Notes: generated by a model from the sequence alone, not told the origin. Positions 39,401 to 49,954 are shown, counted from the stretch's first letter. The stretch is 64,000 nt of DNA from Forficula auricularia (GCA_024734495.1 JALMQS010000916.1:620001-684000); one strand, 5' to 3'. Made by a program: numbers and translations.

Positions 39401-42400
39401 TTAATTTGATTAATTTTCTTAGAAAGACGGACTGGTAAGCGAAATAGGTAGGTTATAATGAAAGGCAGCCCAAATTATTTAAATTTTGTATTCAAATACC
39501 GAGGTTTCGGAGCTCTTTTCTCTCCTTCTTCAGAGTAATGAATAGTTGTTGATGGGTATATATGATTAATGGCGAAAAGTATTGTAATATTGTTGTTATC
39601 ACTGAAAAGAGAGACAAATGAGAGTCGAGTTATACTCACCCATCAATAACTATTCATTACCCTAAAGAAGGAGAGAAAAGATCTCCGAAACGTCGGTATT
39701 TGAATAAAAAAATTTAAATAATTTGGGCTGCCTTTCATTATAACCTACTTAATACAAATATTTTAGAACAAGAACGAACTTTCTACGACTCTTTGTTCTT
39801 AAATTATCGTGGGTATCTGAATCAAGACACACAGACAAAATGATTTTTCTCATTTTTCAATACAGTGAGCAAAAAAGAAAAAAAATGAAAATTTTCCCTT
39901 CAATCTAATACTAAGCTAATAGAATTAAAAATCGGTTTTCCTAAAACATCGCTTCTTAAACTTAAAGGTAAAATCAAAAATAAGTTTAATCAAGTTGGCT
40001 ATAAACCAAATAATACGTGTTTCCCAATTTCACCAATGGTAATCTGACCGGAAAAAATCTCAAATCATGTAGTATAGGAGAGACTGGGGCACATTTTCCA
40101 TGGGGGTACGTTTTCCAACTCGCATTAGTTTTTAAATAAGCAGCTAAATGACCCAGGCGGGGCAACTGACTGAAGTAGCAACACACAGTTTTAGTTTAGT
40201 AGTTCCTATCACATCGTCGGCAGATCTGTTTTCTTAATTTTTTCAACGATGAATAAATTTTCAGTTCTTTATTAAAACTTAAAATAAACGTACTAGCATT
40301 ACACTTATTGTTTTGACATTTCATATACTAAAAAAGAGTTTCTTTCTTCAAATATATATGGTTTTGTTTTGCAAATAACTTACACCGCTACTCGTGTGGG
40401 TAGTGTCAAAGTTCCAAAATGGCGACGGGGCAAGTTTTCCAAAAGCATACGGGGCATGTTCTATTATTATGCCTTTTTAGTTTACAATAAAAAATACATA
40501 TTAAGTAACAAGGAAGATTTATTAAATGTGTTTTACCATTTAAAGTATAGTTGAAAAATTTGACTATGTACATTTTTAGTAGGCTGGGAAACTTGTCCCG
40601 CATACGGGGCACATTTTCCAACTTCATATGATCAGACTTAACCATTTTCTGTCAAAAACTATATTAACTTTTTTGAAAAATAATTGTGCTAGTTTGTAGA
40701 TAAAGGTATAGGGAATGCAATGATGCCCTGTTTACTTCAAAAAAGATAAAAATAAAATTATAAAAAATTGGAAAACTTGCCCCAGTCTCCCCTACTTATA
40801 CAATTTTTTTTAATCAATTTTTAGGAATGCAACACACTGTGTTGTACGCTGCCGAGCCCCGTGGATTACCATTAAATCAGACCCTATTACCAGAATATTT
40901 AAAACAACAAGGATACGCGACACATATTGTTGGTAAATGGCATCTTGGACATTATCGAAGAGAATATACTCCACTCTATCGTGGATTTGATTCCCATTTT
41001 GGTTTCTGGTCGGGACATCAAGATCCTTTCGATCACACTGCCGTAGAAAAGGTAATTAGATAAAGTAGCGATTCTTAAGCATTTAAGGTAGTTATTTCGC
41101 GACAATACTAGCAAAAAGTTAAAGTTAATGCTACAGCATATAGAACAGACAATAAGGATTCATAATTCATAGCCCACAAACTTTTTGCTGTTTATGTACC
41201 GATTCTAGCCAATCCAGTGCTTGTTTGATAAATCTGGCACCATTGTAAGAGATTGAATATTTTTATATTAAAATGACATAAATACATTTTAAAAGTTAAA
41301 AAATTTCTATAAAAATCGTTTTGTTATTTTTTTAACAAATGTAATCAACGCCCACGATACACTTTAACAAAAATTTTAATTTTGAAAAAATCTAGCGCAT
41401 GCGCGCTTTATACATCTTTCGCTGGTTAAATAAATGCGCTGTTGCCAAATTGTTTTTAGTGTAAATTTTTTTTTATATATTTTTCATTATTTATTCATTA
41501 TTATCTCAGAAACTGTGTTGTAACTACATGAATCAAAATTGTCTTAAAATATGTATTGGTTATTGTTTAATTGTTAATGTTGGTTTAGTTTTTTATAAAA
41601 ATGGTAAGAAGGGTTTCTTAATTATAATTAAATATGTATGTAAATTTTGCGATATCCCGTATAGTGCAATGTATAAGAGTCTGAAAAACTCTAATTTTGA
41701 AATTTAATATCTCCGGAACTATATTGTTCATTAATTTCGTTTTGCCACCAATCGATGTAGAAGTATTTAAATAATAATCTATCTAAATTTCAAAAAAATC
41801 CTAAGAAAACCCATTTGGCGGAACAACTACCTTAATAAACTACGTACTAACAAAATAATCTAGAAAGCACCCACCCTTTTTACTATAGGAACCGTTTTTT
41901 GAACGGTTCATTTTTACACAATTTTTTGAGGAATATATCTACCGTGTGAAAAGAGAGTTGGGTATATATTAGAAGATAAAGACAGGCATTTAGAAACTAT
42001 CTAATTTATAATTAAATGAAACGACACATATCTATGTTCGAGTATGCATACACCAGAGTTCTCTCAGGTACCTATTACTACCATTGTTTGAGAATCGCTG
42101 ATATGGAATATTAAAATCTATAATTATTTTTGATAATTTTTCTTATGTTTTTTTTCGATTAGCCTTATTGGGGCTTAGATATGCGTGAAAATATGGAGCC
42201 CGCCTGGTCTTCTCATGGAATGTATAACACGGAATTGTTCACACAACAGGCGTGCCGGCGAATACGTGAGCATAATTCAAGTGAGCCGATGTTTTTATAT
42301 GTGGCACATGCTGCAGTGCATTCGGGCAACCCGTATGATCCACTCCGAGCACCCGATTGCAGTCTCAATGCTGTACCCAAAATTGAAGATCTGAATAGGT

Positions 42401-45400
42401 GGCGTTTTGCAGGTGATTATTAACTTAAAATAATAGAAATGATTTAGTTAACCGAGTTAGCTCATCAAAAAATTCGATTTCCCATTTAAATAACATGGGG
42501 GGGGGGGGATATCGGTTTCAAAAAAAATAAAATTTTTGGAAACGATCGAAATGAGAATTCGTGAACACATTTTTTTAATCTTTTAGAAGTGGAATTTTCA
42601 AAAATCCGTTTTTGGTCGAAGGTTATCTCATTAATAGAATAAAGCTACCAGTATAATCTTATGATTTTAAAAATGTAGATTTAGGTTGTAAAGGTATGAA
42701 TCACAGTCCCGTCCATAATGGCAAACAATTTAAATTTAGATGCAAGAAAATGGCTGTTTTGAGCTTTCCAATTCTCTTGTTAACACCCATTTTCTTGCAT
42801 CAGTTTCTAAATTATTTACCATTTTGGTTTTCCAGAACTATCTGAAAAGAAAAAAAAATGATTAAATTTAAATAAAATTTAGGGAACGCGGTGTTGGTTT
42901 ATAGTGAAACATTGTTAAAATTAAATTAGGTTGGAGTTGGTGGTGTTTCACAAGGAGAAAAATTAAAATACAAAGATTTTTTAGTTTACTCTATATATTT
43001 CGAGCGAATATATAGAGTAAACTAAAAAAATCTTTGTATTTTAATTTTTCTCCTTGTGAAACACCACCAACTCCAACCTAATTAAATTTAAATAGTTATA
43101 AAATTTAATATAATAACCATAGTTATATATAATGAATATCACTGTAGTATAAGCCTAAAATGAACCCTATTCCATCTACTTTTAGTATATTGTATATTTA
43201 ATAATTCTATTTTACAGCAATGATGCACCAATTGGATCTCTCAGTCGGTTCCATAGTGACAACATTGAAAGAACAAGATATGCTATCCAATTCTATTATT
43301 ATATTTAGCACTGACAATGGAGGGGCAGCTGCTGGGTTCAATCTCAATGCAGCCAGTAATTGGCCATTACGCGGGGTGAGTAAAATATTTTTTTAACTTT
43401 ATTCCTACCAGTGTATTCACAGAATTTTTTATTTTGCTCATTCGTGTTTAAAATTAGCTAAAGCGCTACGAAAAATTATGTTTACTTTCACATATATATT
43501 ATAAATTATGTAATGATATTAGGATATAATGTGAAGTATTGCAATCGCCTGCCTGGGTCCTGACAATTTGAGAGCTTCTATCTCCAATTATTCCAGCAGA
43601 AGACACACTCTTTTATCGTCTCCTTTAAATTATATAAAAATTCTGCTACTCTCGGCAAAAAGAAACTTTCAATTCTATCTCCAATGTGAAAAAAGTGAAT
43701 TTCACTTTGTGACTTCTAGGTGGAAGGAATGGATTCCTTTAATAGTTTGAAACCGGATTTAGAACATCAAACCAGATATTGTAGATTCCAGAAGCCAAAA
43801 ATCCATTAGTCCGTTATCAAAACTAAATGTTATATTTAGATATTTTATATTAAGACTAAGAGCTGATTAGAATTTTATTGAAATCGGACCAAAAATTATG
43901 TGGGGGAAAGTTTTTAAAAATTTAAATCCAGTGTGGAATAAGTTTTGCACAGTTACACTTTAGTACCCTGTAAAACTATTGGGTAAAAATCAACTATCCA
44001 AAATGAATTGTGGGGGTGAAAAATCATAAGGGAGAGGGCAGGGCCGTCTTAAGCCAAGTGGGGGTCCATAGCACTTTACTATATTATATGGGGCCCACTT
44101 GAGAGAAATTGAGGATCGATATTAACAGAAACGAACATTTTAGTTATTATAATTTGTAATTTTTATATTTGAAAATTTACTTTCTAGAATCATTTTCTAT
44201 CTAGAATGATCGATCATTGTCCCGAAAAATCGCAAAGAGAAAATCAAAACACTAAGTAAATGCGAGTGAGTGAACTCAATTTCCCGAGAAAAAATAATGT
44301 AAGGGAAATTCCTGAATGAATGTAAAACGAACGAAAGTCCCGATCATGCAAGTCGGCTTACGCGAGTGATCCGTTTTACACAGTATAATAAATTATATTT
44401 TAAAAAAACTAAAAAATACGCTTCCAAAAAGTACAAAATAATGTAATAATCAAAAAGTGCGGGGCGCAGAAACATGTATTATACTTTTAATTAATTTCAA
44501 CAAAGTGCCCCACGCTTTTTGATAAAGTATTACATTATTTTGTACTTTTTGGAAGCGTGTTTTTTAGTTTTTTTTAAATATAATTTATTTTTTTACTTTT
44601 TAGTCTTAATTATTTTTATGGAGAATGTATTTATATTTTATTATTTTTATATAATTTCATTTAAATTGAGTAGATACACAATTATTTTTGTAGATAAATG
44701 TTTGCGGAATTTAACAGAACAAAAGCCACATGGATACATAGATAAATACATACATACATACATACAGGTGAAACTAATATAAAGAGTGTAAAAAATCCTC
44801 TATTTGATTACAACTTAACATTAGCTTTTAGCTATTATTTACAAAACATTTGGTCATAGATTAGCTAAGACTAAACTAGATTATATAGGTAATTGGATCT
44901 TTTATTGATTGAAAAATTAATAATCGGTAGGGCTAGTGTCACAAGGGCTAGAGGGCTCTATGGATCGCTGGGTCCTGGGCTCTAGCTCATCGAACCCATG
45001 CGTAAAGACTCTCTGGAAAGGTGCATAGACTCATCACATATTTTTTCGGTTTAATTTTCTTTATTTTTTTCATTTATTTTAGGTGAAAAATACATTATGG
45101 GAGGGTGGTGTTCGTGGAGTTGGTTTAATTTGGAGTCCACTATTAACGAATCCTGGACGAATATCTAATCAATTAATCCATATTTCTGATTGGTTGCCTA
45201 CATTAATTGGAAGAGCTGGATTTAATTTAAAGTATGTATACTTCAAATATATTCAATTTAATTTCGATAATGAGTGGCGTGTAATATTCATCAAACCCCC
45301 GGACTGGGTATTGAATCCATTCCGAAATACTTACTATATAACTGAACCAAATTTCAAATTTTTACTTCTACTGTAAGAATCTTGTTTAAATGAATAATTA

Positions 45401-46454
45401 ATTTGTAGTGATATAGCCGAAGATGATTTAGATGGAATGGATGTCTGGTCATCGATATCCGAAGACACCCCATCGCCAAGGACACAAATATTACATAATA
45501 TTGACGATATATACGGAAATGCAGCTCTCACAAATGTTCAATGGAAGATTTTAAAAGGTAGGATTACGAAGAAAAATAGCTAAATGACTGAAACTCTTAT
45601 AAATATTAATTAATTCAATTTCGGCTTTCATTAGGCAGCACATATATGGGTGCATGGGATGGATGGTACGGCCCCAGTGGGCGTAACGAAACTGAATCCG
45701 AATATAATTGGACATTGGTATTAAATTCAGCGAAACGTTTTGGAATTACACTTGATTTAAATTGTACAAGAGAATTACGTACAGAAGCTCAAGTGGAATG
45801 TAATAATATAACAACAAAGGTAAGCAAATTATAAATTTTATAAAGAAAATTAAGAGAGATGGTCAACTACTAAATTCGACGTGTTATGGATAATTTTTAT
45901 TATGTCAGAAGGGTTGTTCATTCCTTCGGAAATGGATCCAGAATATCAAAAATACAATTAGGGCACTTTGCTTGTCCACCGAGTTGTAACCACATCTGAC
46001 ATAGGTATAGTATAAATACGCGTAAAATGATAATAAAAATGATATATTTAAACGCCTTGTTCCTGTGATCGATTGGGAGGCAGGCATTTGAATATAGTTT
46101 AATAAATGAATAAAAAAGAGATTAAAGATTAAATAAAAATGAAATCGCAAATTCATATAGACATAGGTATTAGCTTGAATTCGGGGATCAGTGGCTAAGA
46201 GGATATATATATATACATATTGCATATATTATAGGATCTACTCCGCTAGTATGATGGACAATCTTAGAGAGTTGTGTGGTAGGGCTAACTATGTTTCGTT
46301 ATAGGGTTTCCTTTTTTCAGCAGGCACACGATGGCACTTGAAATTTAGCTGTATTTCAATATGATTATTTATTTGTGTCAAGTAGTTGGCACTCTCTTTG
46401 ATCTACTCTTAAAAATCAACAACTCTGCTACTCTCAGAAAGAACTTCAATTTTA

Positions 46455-46519
<65 letters not shown>

Positions 46520-49059
46520 AACAGGCTTTTTCAAACAAACCACAAGCAATCAGAAGCACTTGTTTCTTTCACTTGAAAATGCAATTTGTACCTTATAGCG
46601 TTCTAAACGATACATTGCTTTTGTAATAAAGATAGTTCAAGAGTTGTTTCCTAATTAGTAGACCACTTTTATAATAAATTTTGCAGAACACTTAAAACAT
46701 GTTCGGAGGTCACTAGCGTTCCGAAGAACACTAGTTGAAAACCACTGGCTTAGAATAAGAGCACGTGCTCAGGTCAATTTGACCGTCACAAAATTCGCCT
46801 TGTTTTTTAATAAAATGTAGGTAAAATATGTAAATAAATAAATAATTTGAGTGGACTTACAATAATGACTCGATCTAATTTATTTTTTAATTTTGACAGA
46901 GTGAATGTTCTCCATTGATTTCGCCATGTCTTTTTAATATCCATGAAGATCCATGTGAAATGAATAATTTGGCCAATGTGTAAGTATATTTGGAACTATT
47001 TAGTGTTCAGAATGAAAATAATGAATGGTGTAAGCCAGTGGGGTATGTTTAGGATTATGGGCCTAACTGTTTATTTTACTTCATTTAAATAAGATATAAG
47101 TGTAATAATGCACGAAATAATTTTTTTCATTATCCTCCTTTCATCACTATCATTTTAATTTTTTTAAATGTTCTTAGTAAGAATTCACATCTTAAAATTA
47201 ACGCCTATACCTAATTTCAAGTTATTAACTCCATTAGTTCCGGGGATATTTCAAAATGAAACTGTGTTTTTAACAGAGGGTGTTTCTTTATTTTACCCCT
47301 ATATAATTTTAAAAACTTAGTGCAAATAGTTGGGAAAATAATATTAATTAATCAATATTAATGAGTAATATTGGATTTTATATATGAATATTAAGGTCTC
47401 CGTTAAAATGTTTTTTTAGCAGTCCCTAGATCGTTAGGAAATGAAGTAAAACGGATGGGAAATTTGTTAGTTTTTTCACATAATATGTATCCCAGTGCCT
47501 TTTTCACGAAACAAGATCTTGAAACAAGTGAAGGATCATGAAAGATTTCAATTTGCCGATGGTAATAGATTCAAATTTTCTTAGAAAATAATAAGATGGT
47601 GTCATCTTTTAAATCCGATTGAATGGATTATTTTTAATTATGTCAGAGGGGTTGTTTTTCACGGAATCGAACCCGAGCCAGATGGCCCGGATTGCTGTTA
47701 CTGGCACTCGGGTTCGATTACCGAGGAGTGAAAAACAACCACTCTAATATATAATTAAAAATATTTCATTCCATGGGATTTAATAGATGACACCATCTTA
47801 TGATTTTCTAAGACCATGAATTTGTCTGCAAATCGTGTGCCTTGCGTTTATTTAATAAAATTCATAGTTATCGAGCTACAACTTTATTAACTACAGTAGA
47901 TTCGAAACTTTTTCCACAATTATTAAGAACTACAATGCTTCCGTTGTTTATTAACATTGGAGACAATTTTAGAATGTCGAAAATTGTTTTTATCACTTCA
48001 TAAATTATTATGTTTTTGTTAATTAATTCCTCCATGATCCAGCAGTCCATATGTAGGTACTATAGAATTTAATCATAAGTTTCCTGTATTTGATTCAATT
48101 GCGAATCGAATGCAGGTGATTTTTGTCAGATATTAAGTGAAAATAATATCGAGCGCGCTGGACTGGGGGGGGGATTGAATATATAACATTTCAGATTATA
48201 ATTCCATTTGGTGATCCATATCTGTGTTTGATATAAAAGAGTCATGCGGCTCTAATCGCGAAATGATGTTGAATTATAGCCAAATGGGTCACATCTTTTT
48301 CAATCTCTCTTGGTCCGGACTTAAGATTCAGCAGACTCCAATAGCCTCAACCAGCAGTAGTCTCGCGATATATATAGTATATCTTGTTTAAAAACGCGAT
48401 CAAAAAAACAATTCTCTTTAATATGTTAACTATAGAATTTCTTAAAATAAATTATATCCTCACACAAAAAACTACCTACGAGGCCGAGTCAAACAAAACA
48501 AAGTCCTTCACTTGTTTCTTATCTAAACTTATTGTGCGAAAAAAGCACCCCTAACAATGTACCTATATGTGAAAAACCTAAAAAAGATAGTAAATTGCCA
48601 TTTTTCGACTTCAATCGATTTTAGGGACTATAAGGTACAGTCCATATCGCGAAAACAAAATTTCTCCATCACTTTTACCTCATTTCCTAACGATCTAGGG
48701 TGTGGTAAATTTTTTTTAACAGAATCTTTAAAAGATATAATATGTTAAAGATTTATAAAATAATTACCTAAAAATCGATAGATTGACTTCGAATTTTGCT
48801 TGAGAGAAATTGAAGCGAGGTTGCCATTGTTTAGTTTGTAGTTTTTCATCTGTAATCAAATTCTCATTAAAATCGATTCAGTCTATCTAGAGTAATTTTG
48901 ATTTTTTGTTTAAGATATCCTGATATCCTAGAAAAATTATTGGATCAACTAAATGCATTAAATGAGACTGCAATAAAACCTTCAAATCTACCTTGGGACT
49001 CGAAAGCCAATCCAAAATTTTGGGATCACACCTGGACAAATTTTGGAGATCATAATTAA
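28639..49059 (+). CDS. Arylsulfatase B-like sulfatase, complete ten-exon gene
   Basis: Exons: 28639-28749, 38105-38264, 40825-41051, 42163-42412, 43218-43375, 45083-45231, 45409-45557, 45635-45819, 46900-46979, 48915-49059. All introns are GT-AG and every phase joins; the product is 537 residues, close to human ARSB (533). Seen: a hydrophobic N-terminus (about residues 5-24) that looks like a signal peptide; metal-binding DD at 35-36; the sulfatase signature CTPSR at 74-78, whose Cys is the one converted to formylglycine in this family; K128 and H130 in GKWHLG; H219; D282-N283 in STDNGG; K304 before LWEGGVRG. Family knowledge: such enzymes hydrolyse sulfate esters, for ARSB the 4-sulfate of N-acetylgalactosamine in dermatan and chondroitin sulfate, in lysosomes. 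Substrate here is inferred, since arthropods carry several ARSB-like paralogues. The ATG was chosen because it gives the signal peptide in frame. Apparently functional. Confidence 0.95.
28893..30262. mobile_element. hAT MITE in sulfatase intron 1
   Basis: Termini CAGTGGCGTAGCCA and TGGCTACGCCTCTG. Perfect 8-bp duplication GTTATATG at 28885-28892 and 30263-30270. About 250 bp of its own sequence plus the inserted fold-back element. Confidence 0.92.
28982..30096. mobile_element. TA-flanked fold-back DNA element, copy 2
   Basis: Termini GTCCAGTTAAATTG and inverse with TA at both sides. Arms share TATAACTCGAAAACTATCA with the copy at 15270-16325. Nested in the hAT MITE. No coding sequence. Confidence 0.8.
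30500..31030 (+). repeat. X-family interspersed repeat
   Basis: Blocks TTTGGCATCCTTTAGC, GATTCTATCCGCGCC, AGATTCTAAT and CCCATTTATT recur at 38935-39425 in the same order (diverged) and in part at 38410-38600 and 31790-31860. Non-coding, class unknown. Confidence 0.5.
31258..31612 (+). mobile_element. Non-autonomous Helitron, copy 2
   Basis: 5' end TCCATATATATATATATATG. Shares TTAAGGTTTTGTCTGTACAT and GTTTCCGT with copy 1. The 3' hairpin GGCCGCCGCAGGC then CAGCTAG is followed by T (31613). It lacks the G-rich minisatellite. Confidence 0.8.
32580..32890 (-). repeat. C-rich block with Helitron-like flank
   Basis: The C-rich minisatellite 32690-32850 is followed by AGTTTTTGCAT...CCCACAGATTATGTAT, the inverse of the start of the G-rich array in Helitron copy 1 (20805-20855). 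32585-32640 matches 26390-26445. Open frames here are compositional. Confidence 0.45.
32895..33430 (-). repeat. Partial copy of the TA fold-back family
   Basis: Shares CGTGCTCCTTCATGGTCA, AAAAAAGTGCGAGTTTTTGGG and ATAAGCGAAAA with the 15270 and 28982 elements. Both termini are missing; the LINE at 33432 abuts it. Confidence 0.5.
33432..33955 (-). pseudogene. LINE reverse-transcriptase C-terminus, family L-a
   Basis: On the - strand: [43 protein letters not shown], 3' UTR and a ~30-base A-run (T-run at 33433-33462 on +). Frameshifts relative to the 3590 copy; 5'-truncated. Confidence 0.75.
33956..34809. other. No gene recognised; one hAT-like end
   Basis: 34235-34270 (CAGTGCCCCCTTGCCCCCCC then ACTACGCGTATG) resembles the end of a hAT MITE such as 28893, but I found no partner. 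The rest is AT-rich. Confidence 0.35.
34810..35502 (+). mobile_element. R-family interspersed repeat, copy 3
   Basis: Same order as the 6670 copy, from the ACTTTACGCATACA-like start to AAGTGTATGGTAAAGTCAAG and CACATCAGAACGTGTCAATT. Confidence 0.7.
36000..36155 (+). repeat. AAATAAAT microsatellite with a retroelement-like tail sequence
   Basis: GGGACCCAAGGGGTCCCATG then TTTGTATACTTTGTTAAATAAATAAATAAAAT units to 36145. Looks like the 3' end of a LINE with a tandem tail, but no coding part is attached. Confidence 0.5.
36155..36292 (-). repeat. Charlie-like hAT end, truncated
   Basis: The reverse complement GGGGGTGTCCAACCTTTTAG, then ATTGGAAGAATA and ACTAACGCTAAT match the left end of the 23229-23782 element. 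The other end is absent. Confidence 0.6.
37318..37632. repeat. Fold-back with GTCGAC-containing arms
   Basis: Arms 37318-37415 and 37534-37632 are inverted (CACCTATAGAGTTTCCTGAT versus TAGGAAACTCTATAGGTG; AAACAAAACTTGATA and inverse). Non-coding; lies in sulfatase intron 1. Confidence 0.75.
38105..38264 (+). CDS. Sulfatase exon 2
   Basis: Codes residues 38-90. Contains [18 protein letters not shown] and the catalytic signature [17 protein letters not shown]. Acceptor tatag, donor gtaag, ends with one base of the next codon. Confidence 0.95.
39440..39760. mobile_element. Penelope-like fold-back with hammerhead-like cores
   Basis: Inverted arms with AATTATTTAAATTTTGTATT outside and GGGTATATATG/ATACTCACCC inside. 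The - strand of the left arm has CTGAAGA-GGAG...CTCC-GAAAC (39505-39533). The right arm on + has CTAAAGA in the same place. Sulfatase intron 2. Confidence 0.65.
40077..40792. mobile_element. TA-flanked MITE with GGGGCA subterminal repeats
   Basis: Termini GGAGAGACTGGGGCACATTT and, inverted, GGGGAGACTGGGGCAAGTTT. TA at 40075-40076 and 40793-40794. ACGGGGCA plus TTTTCCA recurs internally (about 40426, 40444, 40604). Ends 32 bp before sulfatase exon 3. Confidence 0.8.
40825..41051 (+). CDS. Sulfatase exon 3
   Basis: Codes residues 91-166. Contains [21 protein letters not shown] with the active-site Lys and His, then [16 protein letters not shown]. Acceptor tttag, donor gtaatt, ends in phase 0. 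Confidence 0.95.
41083..41835. mobile_element. TTAA-flanked MITE, copy 3
   Basis: TTAA at both ends, inverted GGTAGTTATTTC...GAACAACTACC termini, interior homologous to 18420-19133. Begins 32 bp after sulfatase exon 3, so that exon sits between two MITEs. Confidence 0.75.
42163..42412 (+). CDS. Sulfatase exon 4
   Basis: Codes residues 167-249. Contains NTELFTQQA and [17 protein letters not shown], whose second His (219) aligns with the active-site His of ARSB. N204 is in an N-S-S glycosylation context. Donor gtgatt. Confidence 0.94.
42885..43084. mobile_element. Penelope-like fold-back element, copy F3
   Basis: Starts with the module GCGGTGTTGGTTTATAGTG. Arms 42924-43000 and 43006-43084 are almost perfectly inverted (TTGGTGGTGTTTCACAAGGA region). 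Sulfatase intron 4; non-coding. Confidence 0.75.
43218..43375 (+). CDS. Sulfatase exon 5
   Basis: Codes residues 250-302. Contains IIFSTDNGG (metal-binding Asp-Asn) and NWPLRG. The loop between them is a few residues longer than in vertebrate ARSB. Acceptor tacag, donor gtgag, phase 0. Confidence 0.95.
43376..44389. other. Sulfatase intron 5, one hAT-like end
   Basis: CAGGGCCGTCTTAAGCC at 44041 matches hAT terminal sequence like that at 20297 (inverted), but no second end is visible. Otherwise non-coding. Confidence 0.4.
44390..44592. repeat. Long palindrome
   Basis: About 80-bp arms: GCTTCCAAAAAGTACAAAAT and inverse, AAAAAGTGCGGGGCGC versus GTGCCCCACGCTTTTT. Sulfatase intron 5. The frame over it is an artefact. 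Confidence 0.75.
45083..45231 (+). CDS. Sulfatase exon 6
   Basis: Codes residues 303-351. Contains [14 protein letters not shown] and [16 protein letters not shown], strongly typical of ARSB-type enzymes. K304 is the active-site Lys. Donor gtatgt after two bases of a codon. Confidence 0.95.
45409..45557 (+). CDS. Sulfatase exon 7
   Basis: Contains [18 protein letters not shown] and ILHNIDD, the conserved C-terminal block of ARSB-type sulfatases. Acceptor tgtag, donor gtagg. Confidence 0.95.
45635..45819 (+). CDS. Sulfatase exon 8
   Basis: Codes the GAWDGWYGP segment and the more variable C-terminal domain with two Cys. Potential N-glycosylation sites NET, NWT, NCT and NIT occur in it. Donor gtaagc, phase 0. 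Confidence 0.92.
45846..45995 (+). repeat. SINE-like fragment
   Basis: AAAATTAAGAGAGATGGTCA and the following block match 61383-61470, where a B-box GGTTCAATTCC is preserved. Confidence 0.45.
46050..46206 (+). repeat. tRNA-headed repeat, truncated
   Basis: GATCGATTGGGAGGCAG, AAAAATGAAAT, TTCATATAGACAT and GGGGATCAGTGGCTAAGAGG match 58910-59000 and 59190; stops at the A box. Confidence 0.5.
46459..46516. repeat. TA microsatellite
   Basis: Nearly 60 bp of pure TA; length likely polymorphic. Confidence 0.95.
46900..46979 (+). CDS. Sulfatase exon 9
   Basis: Codes a Cys-rich stretch ending [10 protein letters not shown], the usual sulfatase C-terminal DPxExxNLA block. Acceptor gacag, donor gtaagt after two bases of a codon. 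Confidence 0.92.
47577..47812. repeat. tRNA-headed fold-back
   Basis: Arms: TAAGATGGTGTCATCTTTTA and inverse outside; inner ends carry inverted B boxes GAATCGAACCCGAG and CTCGGGTTCGATTACCGAG. Sulfatase intron 9. Confidence 0.7.
48915..49059 (+). CDS. Sulfatase exon 10 with stop codon
   Basis: Codes the final 48 residues ([15 protein letters not shown], then [12 protein letters not shown]) and the TAA at 49057-49059. Acceptor tttaag. Confidence 0.92.
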
Positions 49060-49373
49060 AAGATACATATAATTTTTTTCACCATCAATACATCATGAAA
49101 CTGTTCGATCTTCTACATAATCTTTCACTTCGCTACGAAAAAAAAATTTACACTCATTTTCACTTTAATTTTTCCAATATTTTAAGGTTCCCGGTACACT
49201 GTAGAATAAAATCTAGCTTGAAGAAAACCTTATTATGCAAAATCTGCTGGCTAGTCAGAATAAAGTAAGCGTGATAGATGTGCTGCTTATTTCAAACCAA
49301 ATGGACCAATAAGGGCACTTGCGCCATGTTTTTTCTTCTTAGAGTGCCTATAAACCGTCGATTATTTAGTCGT

Positions 49374-49576
49374 TTTACACAGATATACGGGACCTACTTT
49401 TTAACGCTGGTTCCGAACGGCTAGTTTGGAGAAGTTTACTAGGCAATTATACTCTAGGTAGGTTGCCGTTGCTTTCCAAGAGGAGACGACTGCAGATATC
49501 TGCGCGAGACGCGGTCTCGAACTGAAGTGTACTTCGAGACAGCGACCCGACACTCTATCCACTGACCCACAGGTGC
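49374..49576 (-). mobile_element. tRNA-derived SINE, copy 2
   Basis: Reverse complement matches 24695-24895: A box near 49552-49571, B-box remnant GGTCTCGAAC inverted at 49513-49522, body CCGTTCGGAACC. Lacks the GAA tail. Confidence 0.75.
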
Positions 49577-49644
49577 CATGTATACTTTATTCTAATTAGA
49601 GGGCAGGTTTTGCATAATCCCTCTAGCTAGAGTATTCTCTATAG

Positions 49645-49923
49645 TTATTTATTTATTTCGTATGGTAATATACAATAAATCCAACAATATTAACTACAAA
49701 GAATGAGATATAAAATAAAGTGCAAAAACATAGATTAAGTCCTTTGTCGTTGGGTCCTGATAAGACCCGTTTGCATTGTTGACTTAATTGAAGAAGTATC
49801 TATCAATGATATACGCTGGGAAATTCTTTTTAAGATCCGGTGGCCAAAATGGGTAGACTATTTTGCTGTAACAAGTTACGTTGCCCGGGGTGCACCACGA
49901 GGAGGCTAGTCTACTTTGCACCC
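49645..49923 (-). mobile_element. 5'-truncated retroelement tail with 11-bp target duplication
   Basis: ATTCTCTATAG flanks both sides (49634-49644, 49924-49934). Begins TTATTTATTTATTT, a LINE-like tail on the - strand. No coding domain recognised. Confidence 0.75.
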
Positions 49924-49954
49924 ATTCTCTATAGTGTACCTGGACCTTATGAGG

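Larger units (their letters stand above)
49185..49947. mobile_element. TA-flanked DNA element holding a SINE and a LINE tail
   Basis: Left end AGGTTCCCGGTACACTGTAG and right end (split, 49924-49947) inverse AGGTCCAGGTACACTATAG, TA outside both. Removing the 279-bp insert 49645-49923 restores the right terminus. It follows the sulfatase stop by only 125 bp; an AATAAA in its left end (49205) could serve as poly(A) signal. Confidence 0.75.

Noticed and set aside
45905..46225. 106-codon - strand frame
   Set aside because: Covers tRNA-like repeat sequence in a sulfatase intron.
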